A model generated the notes under the pieces. It saw only the letters and a program-made list of their open reading frames with translations, was not told where the DNA came from and searched no databases. Shown here one piece after another: positions 32,679 to 45,007 of a DNA stretch of 64,000 nucleotides (within the stretch, counting starts at the first letter, position 1; each line of letters starts with the position of its first letter). A program made the position numbers and the translations under genes. The stretch covers positions 1 to 64,000 of the forward strand of contig JABCRI010000866.1 of NCBI GenBank assembly GCA_015143295.1, given 5' to 3'. Source of the stretch: Tetracentron sinense. Its lineage: Eukaryota > Streptophyta > Magnoliopsida > Trochodendrales > Trochodendraceae.

Positions 32679-34074
32679 GATTCTCTTTTTTTCTTTCTTT
32701 TTTCTTTTTTTTTTTTGAATTTTGCCTTTGCCTTTGCCTTTTGATTGTTTTTTCTTTTGAGACACTTTAGTTTGCTCAAGAAAGCTGATTGATTTGACTG
32801 CACTTGTTTTTTAGGCTGCCAACATACCCTTTTCAGGATCAGGTCATGACGTAGTTCATGTTTGTAAAAACTTTTGTATGGGGTGTCCCGGTATGAAAGT
32901 GTAGTGAAATAAAGGCTATTAGGCTCGAAGGGCTAACTAGTGGTCTTCATGAATTTGATAGATTATAAACAGGGAGGAATGATGTGCCAAACATGACATT
33001 CTTTCATTTCCCAAACAGACTAAGAGTACAGGCAGTTTCTTGGCAAGATCCTCAGCATGGTGCTTCTCTATTCTGATCTATGCTGACAGGCTCTAGGAGG
33101 TCTTCATTCTCCATGCAGCTGAGTCGAAGAGTATTCAGAGAATCTTTGACCAACCGCATGGGCCTTCAAAAATGGACATATTCTACGCCTGGTATTGAAT
33201 GAGCTAATGATTCTTGTGTGATGATGTGATCATATTCCTCTACGCTCTGACTTGTGGCCTTGGCTGATGTGGCGGCTCAACTGCTTGAGATGCACTGGAA
33301 TCTGCTCTGCTTCTTCTGACCTTTTTTATACAAGTATCTATCTTTTACCGAGGTGTAATAGCTTGACTTCTCATGTTGTACAATATTACTTCAGTGTGTG
33401 AACCATCAAGCTTCAAATGGTGGCATTGTCCATGTCTTAGATTGCAAGATGTCTATCCCGATGATGCCCCAATCTGCTTAGTGAATGCTCTGCTTGTATT
33501 GATGGTTGGAAGTTTGAAATTGGTGGAGTGAATTGAGTGCTTCAGGAGATTATACAAGCATGCTGCAGGTAGTATCCGTGCATCTTCAACACTTGGCTTA
33601 GCAAGGTGCTAATCTTTGCATGCTTAGGGTCATTATTGAGCTTTCTCTTACTTGGCTTGGCTCAGTGGGGTCAAGAATCTCTTTTGGAGGTTTCTTTTTC
33701 TTGCTCATTGACATATGCTACCCCTGGGTACTATGAAATGGCTTGGTGAATGTTTGAGCAATCCCTCATTAGACCAACAAGCTTAGTTAACACGAAAAAT
33801 ATTTTGAGTGGTTCTAGATCTCTAGTTCTTCGAAGAAGATATAGGTCATACCATCATGAACTTTTTTGGCATTTTGCAAAAAAGGTTGAGTCATGCTTAG
33901 AAAAAAATATCATTTTATAGAAAAGGACTGTACAAGACTTTACTCAAAAAATTAATTTTTATAGATTTCCTTGACCACTGGGGCCAACAAAAAACAAAAA
34001 GAAATTTGGACAGACAAAGTTTGAAACATGGTCTGATCAATCTCGCGGTAGCAAGCTTGCTAGTGATGCTTCAA
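32679..34074 (-). other. Tat internal sequence downstream of gag, no pol seen
   Basis: Starts with a T-rich tract (32680-32760) and continues as stop-filled sequence on both strands. This is where protease and RT should be on the minus strand; I recognise neither. Confidence 0.5.
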
Positions 34075-34581
34075 TCATCTCTTCTGCCTTGGAAGTTCGA
34101 ACGGCACAGAGGCCCATTGGTTAGGATGAATGGGCCTGTCTTGGCAGACGAGGTATCCAATTTCGAGGATGATATCTGGTCCGATTATAATGTCGCCCTG
34201 GTCGATTAAATCCTGGACTACATGCTTCAAAAGCATACATCGGTCTGTGTCATGCCCAATGGCTTGATGGAATGAACAATACTGGTTCATGCGAAAACCG
34301 GGTGATGGATGGGTTGGTGGTGGTGTAGGATCTCGAGACTGAAACATGTTTTTCTGTATGAGCAAGGGTAAAAGTTGGTTGAGCTTACACGGTAGTGGGG
34401 TAAAGTTTCTGGGTAACATTCGCACATATTGTGGTATGAGAACTTGGTTTTGGTTTTGCCCCTGTACTTCTTGGAATCCATTTAGAATATAGGCAACATC
34501 ACTTAGAAGGGCTCTGAGCTCTTCCCTATGAAAGGTTTCTATGATTCCCCCGTGATCATTTGATACTTCGTCATGCTCCAT
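34075..34581 (-). pseudogene. Tat-lineage gag, C-terminal part
   Basis: Open for 168 residues. Residues 45-80 give VLIPQYVRMLPRNFTPL and LNQLLPLLIQKNMF. Residues 97-127 read FRMNQYCSFHQAIGHDTDRC followed by MLLKHVVQDLID: a CX2HX4HX4C variant zinc knuckle (34278-34237) followed by the (L)K..(V/I)..LI helix typical of Tat gag. A Pro-rich stretch (DPTPPPTHPSP) precedes it. Upstream gag (34766-34539) continues only with a frame change, and the long N-terminal capsid part is not recognisable, so the gene is incomplete. Confidence 0.7.
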
Positions 34582-34599
34582 TTCTTCAGATGATTGCCT

Positions 34600-36870
34600 A
34601 TAGATCTACCACTTGGATCTACCACTTGGGAAGGATAAGAACTGAGAACATAGAGCGAGTTGATGCTAGGCATGAGACTAAGAAGATGAAATGATGGTGT
34701 AAGTGATGACATGTTAACCTGAGAGATAATACTCGACATGCATGACATAGAAGATGATGGGAGCATGCAAAAAATGTGAGGTAGTGATATACAAGATGAT
34801 GATGATCAAGCACAAGATGTGTTGCAAGACATGTTGATGAATCCTTCATACAAATGAACAATATTCTGTTTATACAATGATGAAGATATGGGTACTACGT
34901 GTTGTGCTTGGGCCGGATCCTATTACTGATATTTCAATAAAGGGGTAACAAAATCAAGTGACTGTGATATGCCCTTGGGATCTGTGATCTACCCCTGGGA
35001 TCTGTGATCTGCTGATCTAGGGCATTGATGTGAACATCAGACATCTCTTTTTTTCTTTTTGTAACAGTTGCTAGCATCATTAGTTCATAACTAGAGGGAA
35101 TCCCTGTGGCTTGATGAGATTACCCAATTTTGAAGGACCAGTTGCCAATGTGATATTGCATACAGATGGATCAAACTTGACAAATATACACATGATGAAT
35201 TGAATTTTTGAGTATAATGAATTTGGATTTAAATTTTGAAAGAAATGACCGAGTTACACTCAGAATAACGTGATGAATGATGATGACGCCATAAATTGGA
35301 TTCGAATCTTGATTGAAACAATTGAAATGAAATTTTGAAATAAATTTGAATGAGGATTATAAAATCTAATGGATTGAATGTGAGTTAGTCAAAACAAATT
35401 TTGACTAAAAAAACAATACCTGAGTTTGATGTAGATAAAGAATAGTGATGAAATGAATGGATTAAATATGAATTGACCAAAATGAGTTTTGGTAAAAACC
35501 TGAGTTAAATGGACACTTAGATGATGAATAGGGATGATGTAGACGAGTGGATGGGAAATTAATCAAAGTAAATTTTGACCAAAAAAAAACCTGAGTTAGA
35601 TGTAACTCAGAAGGTGGATGGTGATGGTATGGATCAGATATTAATCAAAATAAATTTTGACTGAAAAACCTGAGTTAGATGTAACTCAAAAGATGGATGG
35701 TGACATGGATTAATCAAAATAAATTTTGACTAAAAAACCTGAGTTAGATGTAACTCAGAAGATGGACGGTGATGATATGGATTGGATATTAATCAAAATA
35801 AATTTTGACTAAGAAAACCTGAGTTAGATGTAACTCAGAAGATGGATGGTGATATGGATTAATCAAAATAAATTTTGACTAAAAAACCTGAGTTAGATGT
35901 AACATAGAAGATGGACGGTGATGATATGGATTGAGATTTGAAATGAAATTGAATGAATAGAATTGAAAGAATTAACATATTTTAAGGGTGAGCTAACTCA
36001 ATGCATGTAACCCATTGGGTTGAGTGGATAGGAATCCGTTTCATTTATCTGGGTTGTAGGAAACTAGAGCCCAAATGGGTTAAGATAAAACTGAAAAAAA
36101 AAAAGGAGAGTCCATACAACCCATTTTAATGTGGGTTGGTTGGTTGCCTCCTTGACCAGTTTGATCTAGGGTATCAGCCTCACACATGTGTTGAGTTGTC
36201 TAAGAAGGGTAGTTAGGGTTCACACCTATCTAACATCAAATAGGGCTCACACAAGCTCCAAAATAAGTTAGGTATGAGGATAAGGAAATCCCTATATCTA
36301 AGCAGAAATGAGGGAGTGGCTTAAACCAAGAGCAGAATAGAGATAAGATTGTCCCTCCTGACGGGTAGCTCTTGGTTTATTCCCTAACAGCGATTTATAA
36401 TCTACATGTTTATGCTGGTATATGCAGGGTTTTGGCTATAAGGTTGAGGAGCACTTGACCGTATATACGACTCCCCGGTATAGAACGTACTTGAAAATGG
36501 ACGATTGATGCAAGCAAGAAAGACCAGTCGCGTTTACCGGAGATAACCGTCTCTCGGTCTACAACCAGTACTTTCCACAGATCTTTGGGCTCCAGCATCG
36601 GGGATAACCATCCCTCGATTATAAGCTTACCGGATCCAATCTAGATAGGTGTAGGGTTTTTATTTTATTATGCAATGAATATGAATGTGAATCAAAATCA
36701 AGCAACGAATAAAACTGGAACCCTAGGCATGTTGCTAAGTTTTGCAAACAAATATCCGAGGTTTTAATTTAAAAATGAATGAAATCACATAGATGAAATT
36801 GAAAAATTCTGATGTAGTTTCCGGTATTTTATTCAAACTTAGATTTTAGCTTGAATACTAGTCTGCGAAA
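34600..36870 (-). other. Tat leader region
   Basis: Between PBS and gag on the minus strand. It holds a tandem repeat (35418-35945) and otherwise short, unrecognised frames (34539-34861, 36410-36598). Confidence 0.5.
35418..35945. repeat. Leader tandem repeat, seven units of 70-90 bp
   Basis: ACCTGAGTTAGATGTAACTC starts units near 35418, 35498, 35589, 35668, 35738, 35818 and 35886, each followed by GATGGATGGTGATATGG and AATCAAAATAAATTTTGACT. Confidence 0.85.
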
Positions 36871-36894
36871 CCAGAGTCCCCAGCAGAGTCGCCA
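36871..36894 (-). other. Primer binding site of the Tat element
   Basis: On the minus strand TGGCGACTCTGCTGGGGAC and five more bases follow the 5' LTR after two spacer bases (GC). This sequence is found at the PBS position of many plant Tat/Ogre elements. Confidence 0.8.
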
Positions 36895-36896
36895 GC

Positions 36897-38974
36897 TGTG
36901 AGTACCTGAATTTTAACCTCCCTTTCCCGATCAGGATAAATCCGATAAGGAATAGTGATAAATTACAATTGGGTTGTAAGTCCCCACCTACTTAATTCTG
37001 AGAGAAATAGGTCCCTAAAATGGTTGGATAAGGAATAGTCTGGAAGTCAGAGGTCAAGGTAAGGGATTCAATTGAGTTAGGGGAAGGTGTTAGGCACCCC
37101 TAAACTCCCATCCGGAGATGGTTACCTACTCCTTAAGTCTGAATCAAAGTGGGGAAACCATAAGGAAGCTTGCAATTTGATCTATATGTTGAACAATGTA
37201 ATATTGACTGAAATAAATGAATTGAGATAGACAGGGTAGAAATGGAATAAGGTTTCTATCTTATGGGGAGCTGAACCCAATCAGGGTTACCTAATTATCC
37301 ACTGTCGGTGGAATCAAGCCGCACATAGTTCCGGAGGGGAGTTGATCGTTTGATTTGATTTGATTTGATTGGACTGGATTGTTGGTGATTGAAAGGTTTA
37401 AGGGTTGTTGCTCCGATTTGAGGAGCGAGGTAACCTTTTAAGCTCGTGCTGAGGAGCGATGGGGCAGTTTAAGCTCGTGTCGGGGAGCCTTTGGAGGTAG
37501 GTATTTGAACAGGATTTGAACCGAGGCTTTGACAAGGGTTTGACTAGGTAGATAGGGTTTAACTAGGGTCAAGCTAGGATTCACCTAGGGTTTACCTAGG
37601 GTTTAGGTAGGGTTTAGCTAGGGTTTAGGTAGGGTTTAACCAGAATTAACTAGGGTTTAATCAGGGTTTAACTAGGGTTCATTGGGGCATAACCAGGGTT
37701 AACTGGGGTTTAATCAGGATTAACTAGGGTTTAACCAGGGTTTAATCAGGGTTTTTGGGCAGAGGTTCGACTAGACAAGGTTAGTTTTGAACTGGGATTT
37801 GGGTAGAGGTTCAACTAGGTGAGGCTAGTTTTGAACTGGAATTTGGGCAGGGGTTCGACTAGGCGAGGCTATATTTGAATTGGGATTCGGGCAGGGGTTT
37901 GACTAGGCGAGGCTATATTTGAGCTGAAATTTGGGCAGGGGTTCGGCTAGGCGAGGCTATATTTGAACTGAAATTTGGACAAAGGTTCGACTAGGCGAGG
38001 CTTAGTAGTCTAAGCTAGAATTTTATGACAAAACTAGAAATTAAGCAATTAAAAAAGCCAAAAAAAAATTGAAAGCAAGACTAGGGATAGAGGGATTACC
38101 TGCCCGAAAAAACGGCGAACTCTCAGACAAAGAGGAATTCTCCAAAAAAAACTCCAAACTTAGAAAATCCTTGGATCGAACTCGAAAAACCAAGGAGAGA
38201 GAGGTAAAATTGGTGAACTTTGAAGGAAGGGAGGAGGGGTATTTATAGTGTTTCGGAATAGTGCCCACGCCGTTTTAAAGGGTACGATTTAATATATTTT
38301 AATAAATAGTAAAGCGGTGTGAACAGTGAGGCAGCAATGCGGATAACACTAAATTCGCGCCTTTTTAAATGGCAAGATTTAATATATTTTATTATGAACA
38401 AATAAAAATAATAAAAATGAAGTTCGCAGTGCAGGTGGGGGCCACATGGGGCCGCGCCTTTTAGAAGGGCAAGGTTGCCTTTGGGCCCTGTTTGGCTCTT
38501 CAAAAAATTGATTTTTTGGGTTTTTTTGTTTATACTCCTATTTGCCGAAAAACTGTTTTTATCGCTTTAAGCCCGTTTTGAGCCCAAAAATAGTCAAAAT
38601 TGAACTGATAAAATCCAGAAAAATATTTTAGATAAAACATGAATTTTTCAGCACTTTTTAGGGGCATTTTGATCATTTTACACTGTAGGGGCATTTTGGT
38701 CATTTTCTACTATTTTAAGTCCAATTTAATCCCAAAAATAGCCAAAATTCATCAAAAAAAATTTGTAAAATCATTTTGAACCAAATGACAACTTTTTAGC
38801 ACTTTTTCAGGGGTATTTTAGTCATTGTTCACCCTGGGGTATTTTGGTCATTTTTTACCTCTGGGCTGTTTTTGAAAATCGAAACACCTGGAAAGAGGGT
38901 TTTAAAAGAGGGTTTTTAAAAGGGTTTTTAAGAGTATAAAAAAACTAGAGGGGTGTAAAATTGGGGTGCTTACA
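36897..38974 (-). repeat. 5' LTR of the Tat element (2078 bp)
   Basis: On the minus strand begins TGTAAGCACCCCAATTTTAC and ends GGTACTCACA. TATA box CTATAAATA at 38248-38240 (minus). The 44-bp palindromic repeat lies at 37757-38005. It abuts GCTGA and the resumed 67-bp array. Frames 38041-38268 and 38243-38503 are not genes. Confidence 0.9.
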
Positions 38975-39215
38975 GCTGACACATGTCCAACCCGTGAGGA
39001 TAAACCCCATGGATCAAAATTGAGTGACAACCTCCAAGAGGCTGACACATGTCCAATCCGTGAGGATAAACCCCCACGAATCAAACCTGAGTGACAGCCT
39101 CTAAAAGGCTGACGCATGTCTAATCCGTGAGGATATACCCTACGAATCAAATCTAAGTGCCAACCTCAGCTAGGTTGACACGTGTCTAATCCGTGAGGAT
39201 CAAAACCGCACAGAT
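38975..39215 (+). repeat. 67-bp palindromic tandem array, part 3
   Basis: Final three to four units of the array from 15301-15748 and 19641-19918, in phase once the Tat element and its duplication are removed. Confidence 0.85.
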
Positions 39216-39256
39216 CAACCCTCATCACGCTTGGTCCTGGACCTAACCCAGACCAC

Positions 39257-39420
39257 AGGCAAGACCTATGGTCTCACCCTGTGATCCGTGGGTAAGACCT
39301 ATGGTCTCATCCTGTGATCCGAGGGCAAGACCTATGGTCTCACCCTCTGGTCCGTGGGTCCGTGGGCGAGACCTATGGTCTCACCCTATGGTCCGTGGGC
39401 AAGACCTATCGTCTCACCCT
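39257..39420. repeat. 33-bp palindromic tandem repeat, five copies
   Basis: AGACCTATGGTCT starts at 39262, 39295, 39328, 39369 and 39402 (the last with one change). The wider arms GGGTAAGACC and GGTCTCACCC make a near-perfect 23-bp palindrome. It directly follows the 67-bp array and precedes a TATA box. Confidence 0.8.
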
Positions 39421-40204
39421 TTAAGTCTGTGGACTGACCTATGTCGATCTCTCTCCAGCTGACAGTCAATATTCAAGGATTCTCTGCCAAAGCTATAGGG
39501 GATCCCAAGATAATGATCCCCTCTTTAAAATCTCATGGGATACTACCTCATATTTATAATAATCCTAGAAAATGATGTGATTAAACATCCTCCTTTTCGA
39601 AAGGTCCTAGGATTCCCCCCAAAAAGTGGAAACCTGATATAAGAACCCTCAAAAGAAGAGGATTCTCTTGAGCTTGAGGAGTCTCCCAGATAAGGAAGAC
39701 CCGTGAGCTGGCATCCTCTAAGAGGAGAGGCCATCTTGATTTTCCTAAAAGAAATGGGTCAAAGAGAGAGAGACCAAAAGAGGACTCTCTCAAACCTATA
39801 AAAGAAGGATTTCTGATAAGAAACTCACACGAATATACACAAAGGAAGACACAAAAACAGAGGACGAAAGAAGAAAAGCTCTCATCCCCTTCAAAGAACA
39901 ACCAGCAAAAAGCAAGCAACAGTCGAAGAAGAAGACTCTTCGACATGGAGAATATTAGGTGGGCCTTATAAAAATGGCCACCACCATGCTCTTTTCTTTT
40001 TCTGTAAATATAAAGACCTCAATGAGGCAATTGTAACACGCCTACATGGGATTTGGGCAACCCCGTTGAATAAATAAAAATAAGTTTATTCAAATATTTG
40101 TTCTTCTTTTAATTCTTCTTCTTAATTAGAGGTTCTTCCCCAAAATAGGGAATGTAATTTAACAGTTTGAGTTTACTCAGATTGGAAGGATTGTCCCCAC
40201 AACA
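39421..40204 (+). repeat. Right part of an LTR-like host: promoter, R and U5
   Basis: TATA box TATAAAAG at 39797, an A/G-rich leader, polyadenylation-like AATAAATAAA at about 40070 and an end ...TTGTCCCCACAACA. With 15301-15748 and the 67-bp arrays this would be one LTR of about 2 kb, later split by two insertions. I could not fix its outer ends or a target duplication. Frames 39543-39946 (minus) match nothing. Confidence 0.5.
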
Positions 40205-40840
40205 AACAATAAACTTCATACTACAATGGAGGAAATTTGATAAGCAAAGAACAAATTTTATACTTACACCTTATTTTAGATTTAATTACCTCCTTTTTTC
40301 TACCGTTTTCTTTGGTGTGAATTAATGGGCCACATTGTGTTAAGCACATGGACCTACACATTGGCCTCTAGCATTTTCTTTGGAATAAATTAATAGGTGT
40401 TAAACACCTTAATTTTTTATTTTTTTTTACCTTTTTAGGTTGAATGGTTAATCACACACACATGCACCCTCACATAGCTAACACACACTACCGTCCCTCT
40501 ATTTCCCTCACATAACCAACACACATTAGCTTCCCTCTATATTCCTCAATTATTCTTCTCCTCTTTCTAGTCCGACATCTCATCTTCTAAAATGGAGAGA
40601 AACCCTTTAGAGTGTGTTCAGTTGAGGGGTAAACAAATGAGAGAAAAGAAAATAGGGTAAAGTAAAAGAAAAGGTTTCACTTTACTTTCTCTCACTATTC
40701 CGGCATTTTGGTGGAATGGAAAAAAGGTGAAAGTGAAAGAAAAGTAGGCACTGTTGAGAAAAGTTGGCATTGGAGTGTGTGCTTTTCTTGCATCCCGAAC
40801 ACCCGAAAGGTAAGAGAAACTTGAGTTTTCTCTTACTTTA
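40205..40840. other. Intergenic with a MITE-like stretch
   Basis: 40612-40815 starts GTGTGTTCAGTTGAGGGG and ends CATCCCGAACACCCG, with GTGAAAGAAAAG-rich sequence between; the ends are weakly inverted. No gene seen elsewhere in the stretch. Confidence 0.35.
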
Positions 40841-42935
40841 TGTCTCGCTCCAAAATCTCACCTAGGTTAAAGTGAGACCTTGGCATATGACTTAACCATC
40901 GAACCATCATAACATCCTATTGTAAAGCATTTAAGGGAATCTAAAATATGAACCTGATAATTTTTATTCAATTAACCATGATCAAATCTAATATATCAAA
41001 TTAAAACTAAACATAATATATAATTTGAATCATCAATCATGATTCTCAACTATCAATCCAACCTAACCATAAATCCAAAATTAAATTTATTACAATGTCT
41101 TGAACTCCAAATTTAAATACTGAAAATTTAATTCCTAGAAAATGGCCAACGATCCAAATTTCATTCACCATCGGAATAATCATCTACTGGATCTTCTTCT
41201 TCCTCTTCATATTCTTCCTCTTCCCAAGGTCCTAGTGCACAAATATCAAACCTAAAACATGCCGACAACAAAGTCATCGATTGAGTAACAAATTACTCCA
41301 CGTATATAAACTCCTAACTAACAATATAATAACATTAATATAAAGCATAATCATGATTTAATAATACATGTGAGCATATAAACAAATCAAAGTACGGAAG
41401 CATAATATCTAATCAATCCTTATACGTATTCACTTGTATTTATCTTACTTGTCTTTCTTGTTTATGAGTATATTCAACAAAATGCATTGTGCAACAACTT
41501 AAGATAACTCTACCTCATATATTGGATAGAGACTAGTATATACCGTACTTACCAAAGTACCACATGATTTACACATTATCCAGTGCATACGGCTTGTCTA
41601 CACATTGTTCGGTGTATACGACTTGTCTACATATTGTCCAGTGTGTATTGCTAGTCTGCACATTATCCAGTGCATAGTCTTGCGTTGATCTTAAGCTTGT
41701 TGGTACTCGGGCAATACAAAACTTAATCATACAATCATGTTTGTGTGCTTGTATACTTGTATAATACTTATGATCTTGCTTTTTTATCATGCTTGTACAT
41801 AGTTATTTTCATGAATGAGTGTGAATGAAACAATGATAGCCATTAAATAAATCGCACCCAAAATTATTGGTTAAGGGCTCTTGAAGGCTCATCATAATGA
41901 CTAACACCACCATGATAATACCCCTAAGTCACACAACCATAATTCACAGTTTGATTTAACCAACATCCATCATCATGTAATTTGTCAATCATATATCAAT
42001 TTAAGCATATACAATTTCTCATAATTGATGAGTCTAAAAATATGTTCTATAAGGTTTTCAACAATAAAATAATGAAATAATTCTATTAATCATGCATCAA
42101 TTTTCGGTATATAATTTTGATAAAATCAATTTCATAAAACCCCAATTTTATAATTCATCACAAATTCTAATCAAACTCATATTTATTTCATCCAATCCAA
42201 CAATCATCCCTTCCTACATCATCTATCATACATAAACCACACAATTTTTTCCTTTCTCCTTATTGATTTACATACTAACATCATAAGAAGATATCTCTTA
42301 AAATCATAAACAACGTTCATAAGGAATTCGTAAACTAACATGTTTGATCTTATTTCTTTCTTTAAATCCAACTATTTCTCTTTATTTATATTAAAAATCA
42401 TCATATTAGTAGGAAGGAATCTATATTTACCTCTCTCGATCGCTTCCCTATGATCAAGTACTAGCGAATGGGCTCGATCTAAGCCTTCACGCTCTTCTCC
42501 TTGCAAAACATTTGATTTTCTCTTTTAGATATCTCAAAATAATTTTTCTCTCTCTCTCTTTTAGGGTTAGAAAACATTAGAAACCCTCAATCCACGAACA
42601 TAAGGATTATTTATAGTGTTGGGGGCCTTAAGGATTCAAAAAATTAAAAAATCACGTAACTCACAAAGATCAATGCGTCGGGAAATCAATCAGTCAGTGC
42701 ACCGATCAACTCCCTTTTTTAAAAAAAAAAAGTCTTTTACTACTTTTTGAATAGCTTTCTTTTCATGTAATTTATTCCTTGTAACAAGTTAGAATTAACA
42801 AAATAAATGGGTTTTCTTATTCGATACGCTAAACATTAATTTTTTTCGTAAGATTCATGCATTTAAATTAAACACATTTATCTAGAAATTAATATAATTG
42901 CAGGAATAACAAGAAAATAATTCCGGGTCTCTACA
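40841..42935 (-). repeat. LTR (2095 bp), same lineage as the solo LTR at 60369
   Basis: Minus strand begins TGTAGAGACCCGGAATTATT and ends GGAGCGAGACA, aligning with TGTAGCACCCCGGATATTTT...GGGTCGCGACA of 60369-62827. Shared words near the end include CAAAATC(C/T)(C/A)ACC and TTAGAGTGA/TTAAAGTGAG. No matching 5-bp duplication is visible (CTTTA versus CTGCC), so the locus has been rearranged or was once part of a larger element. A 29-bp tandem repeat lies inside. Confidence 0.65.
41572..41688. repeat. 29-bp tandem repeat, four copies
   Basis: CACATTATCCAGTGCATACG with GCTTGTCTA starts at 41572, 41601, 41630 and 41659. It produces the spurious frame at 41569-41790. Confidence 0.9.
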
Positions 42936-43640
42936 CTGCCTTGATAAATTACTAGTCGATTGTGGGTTATGGCACCTCAAGACATGGTGATGCCTGTCGA
43001 CTGTAGGTTATGGCACCTCGGGACATGGTAAATATTTGGGGAATAAAATGGGACTTGCGGTTTGGTGGTTATAGAGGATCACTGACAAGGGTAGGCAACT
43101 TCGCTCTCGCGCGCCCGACAACGAAATTGCAGAGCGGGGTGCCGCCCTTGTCAGTTCACTTAATGTACAAGAAAGATTAAATGTCTCCACAGGCACCCGA
43201 GATAGCGCCGTGAGAAATTCGAGATAAGATAAGGTTCACACCCGAGATATCCGGATTTGATAATTTTAATCTATAAGATAATGCTTATCATTCTCAGGTG
43301 TTGAGTGGTTTTACCGAGTCTATAAATAGGGAGCACTCCCTATGGGAAAGATAATACTGGACTGAGATTCCCGAAGCAGGAACTCATCTCCTCCATCTCA
43401 CCCTCCAGTCGTGCTAAGACCGATCTCGGTACTCTTCTCTCCTAAGTGTGCTCTACTGTCCCCCCCATTCACAGCCATTTATCTCCCCAAGATTGCCCCA
43501 GTCAATACGGTCGCGCTCAGATTTAGGCTGACTCGGTAATCACTTCCCGTACTCTTATCTCTGCAGTGCTCACTTGGCTATCCAGCTCGGCACTCGCGAA
43601 ATCCACCCCTTACAAAACTTTATGTGGGCATAATTACCCT
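42936..43640 (+). other. LTR/promoter-like fragment and short duplication
   Basis: 42955-43028 holds a 34-bp duplication around GGTTATGGCACCTC(A/G)(A/G)GAC. From 43140 the sequence is GC-richer, with TCTATAAATAGGG at about 43320 followed by a C/T-rich leader (43380-43600), like the promoter and leader of an LTR or a dead gene. No protein can be followed. Confidence 0.35.
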
Positions 43641-44168
43641 TCACCTTATTTTATATAAAATTTTTATAAATTAAATTATAATGCATACTATTATGTAGGA
43701 CCAATGAACTTTTAAAAGTATATCTATTATGTGAGTATGTAATTTGAGGTTTTGTTTTAGGTAAACTTCTTAAAGTCTATCTATTAAGTTATCTTATTGG
43801 GAATTCTTTAGTCGTTACTATACTGTAAAACTAATTTTAAATAGAAATAACTCTTAATAAATAATTTGTATAGATACCACTTACCAAAACTTTATTAGTA
43901 TATTTAATTTGTGTATACTAATATTAAAGGATATTATAATTGTTAAGAAATTTTTAAGAACCCTCTAATAGTAGAAACTTAGGACTCTAATAGAAAGTAC
44001 TTCATTGTAGTAAGTGATTACTACCTAGTTTCACTCTATAAGAGGTGGTGGGAGTCAATTACATTAAATTTAAAATGTAACATCTATTTATTACAGAAAC
44101 TACTACTAATTATATATCTATAAATTACATTATTTTTAAGATCATCTAATTGAAGTTATAAGACTATA

Positions 44169-44199
<31 letters not shown>

Positions 44200-44803
44200 T
44201 TAATATTAATTTATTATATTTTCTAATAATAAAAAATTAATACGTGCAACGAACATTACCTTTATATATATATAATAAAATATAATTCTACTATAAATGC
44301 ATAATAATTGGAATGAAGTTAATGTATATATAATTTTTACTTCAGTGTGAATGTATTTTTTACAATTTTTTTAAAACTTTTCAAAGAATTTTCTTTTCTT
44401 TTTAACAACACAACCTCGTCCATCCAACTCAATCCGAGTTGTGGCAGCCTGGCAGGGTTTTGAGGTTTTAAGATCTTGGGTTGGGGAAGTTGGGTATTTT
44501 ATACATAGATTTGGGCCAACGTGCCCAAGTTGCGCCCTTAAGACAATTGGTATAAATTTTTCAATGGAAACGTTAGGAGACCTCTTAGATTGTAAATCAG
44601 CTTGATCAAATGAGTTTAGCCATTTAATAAAAAGCCGCATGCCCTCTAAAATGGACTAGATGTGATATACACAAACATCAACCTTGATGCTCTATGTAAC
44701 ACCGTAGATTCGGTCTACAATCTTACCGTTGATAGAAATAACATAATATATATTGTTGGTACAAGACATCATTTATTTAATGTTTAATACTTAGGGTTAG
44801 TGT
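43641..44803. other. AT-rich intergenic with (TAA)n
   Basis: No gene seen. A (TAA)n microsatellite of about ten units lies at 44170-44200. The frame at 44371-44640 (minus) is unrecognised. Confidence 0.6.
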
Positions 44804-44816
44804 GTTAGTAACTAGT

Positions 44817-44994
44817 ACTCTCCGGGGTGTAGCCAAGTGGTCAGAAGACAAATCGTAGACCTGGAGGTCTTGAGATCAAGTCTAAGAGCATCCGCGTTAT
44901 CGGTTGTCAGAGGAAGGGTATTCCTATCAGCACGTGAAGATTAGTAAAAATCTTAAGCTCCGGACACCTCATATTTATCACCAAAAAAAAAGGA
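44817..44994 (+). mobile_element. tRNA-derived SINE with perfect 13-bp target duplication
   Basis: Body of 178 bp ending in ACCAAAAAAAAAGGA, bracketed by GTTAGTAACTAGT at 44804-44816 and 44995-45007. RNA polymerase III boxes are intact: A box TAGCCAAGTGG (44830-44840) fits TRGYNNARNNG, and B box GATCAAGTC (44874-44882) fits GWTCRANNC. The 5' part resembles a tRNA; the rest is a family-specific 3' region. Confidence 0.9.
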
Positions 44995-45007
44995 GTTAGT
45001 AACTAGT

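Larger units (their letters stand above)
19919..38974 (-). mobile_element. Gag-only Tat-lineage LTR retrotransposon, carrying a nested Copia
   Basis: Complete element on the minus strand: 5' LTR 38974-36897, PBS 36894-36871, leader, gag (34581-34075), 3' region with minisatellite arrays, PPT 22354-22340, 3' LTR 22339-19919. Target duplication GCTGA (38975-38979) / GCTAA (19914-19918), 4 of 5 bases. Without the nested Copia (25930-32673 and one CTTTT) it is about 12.3 kb. I searched both strands of the internal region for protease, RT, RNase H and integrase motifs by eye and found none, although its LTRs and gag are of the Tat type. It would depend on enzymes from an autonomous relative. Confidence 0.8.

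Noticed and set aside
15308-40201. Exact outer ends TGTGGG...CCCACA for the LTR-like host
   Set aside because: The ends look inverted, but the flanking 5-mers (CCTTA and ACAAA) do not match, so I left the boundaries open.
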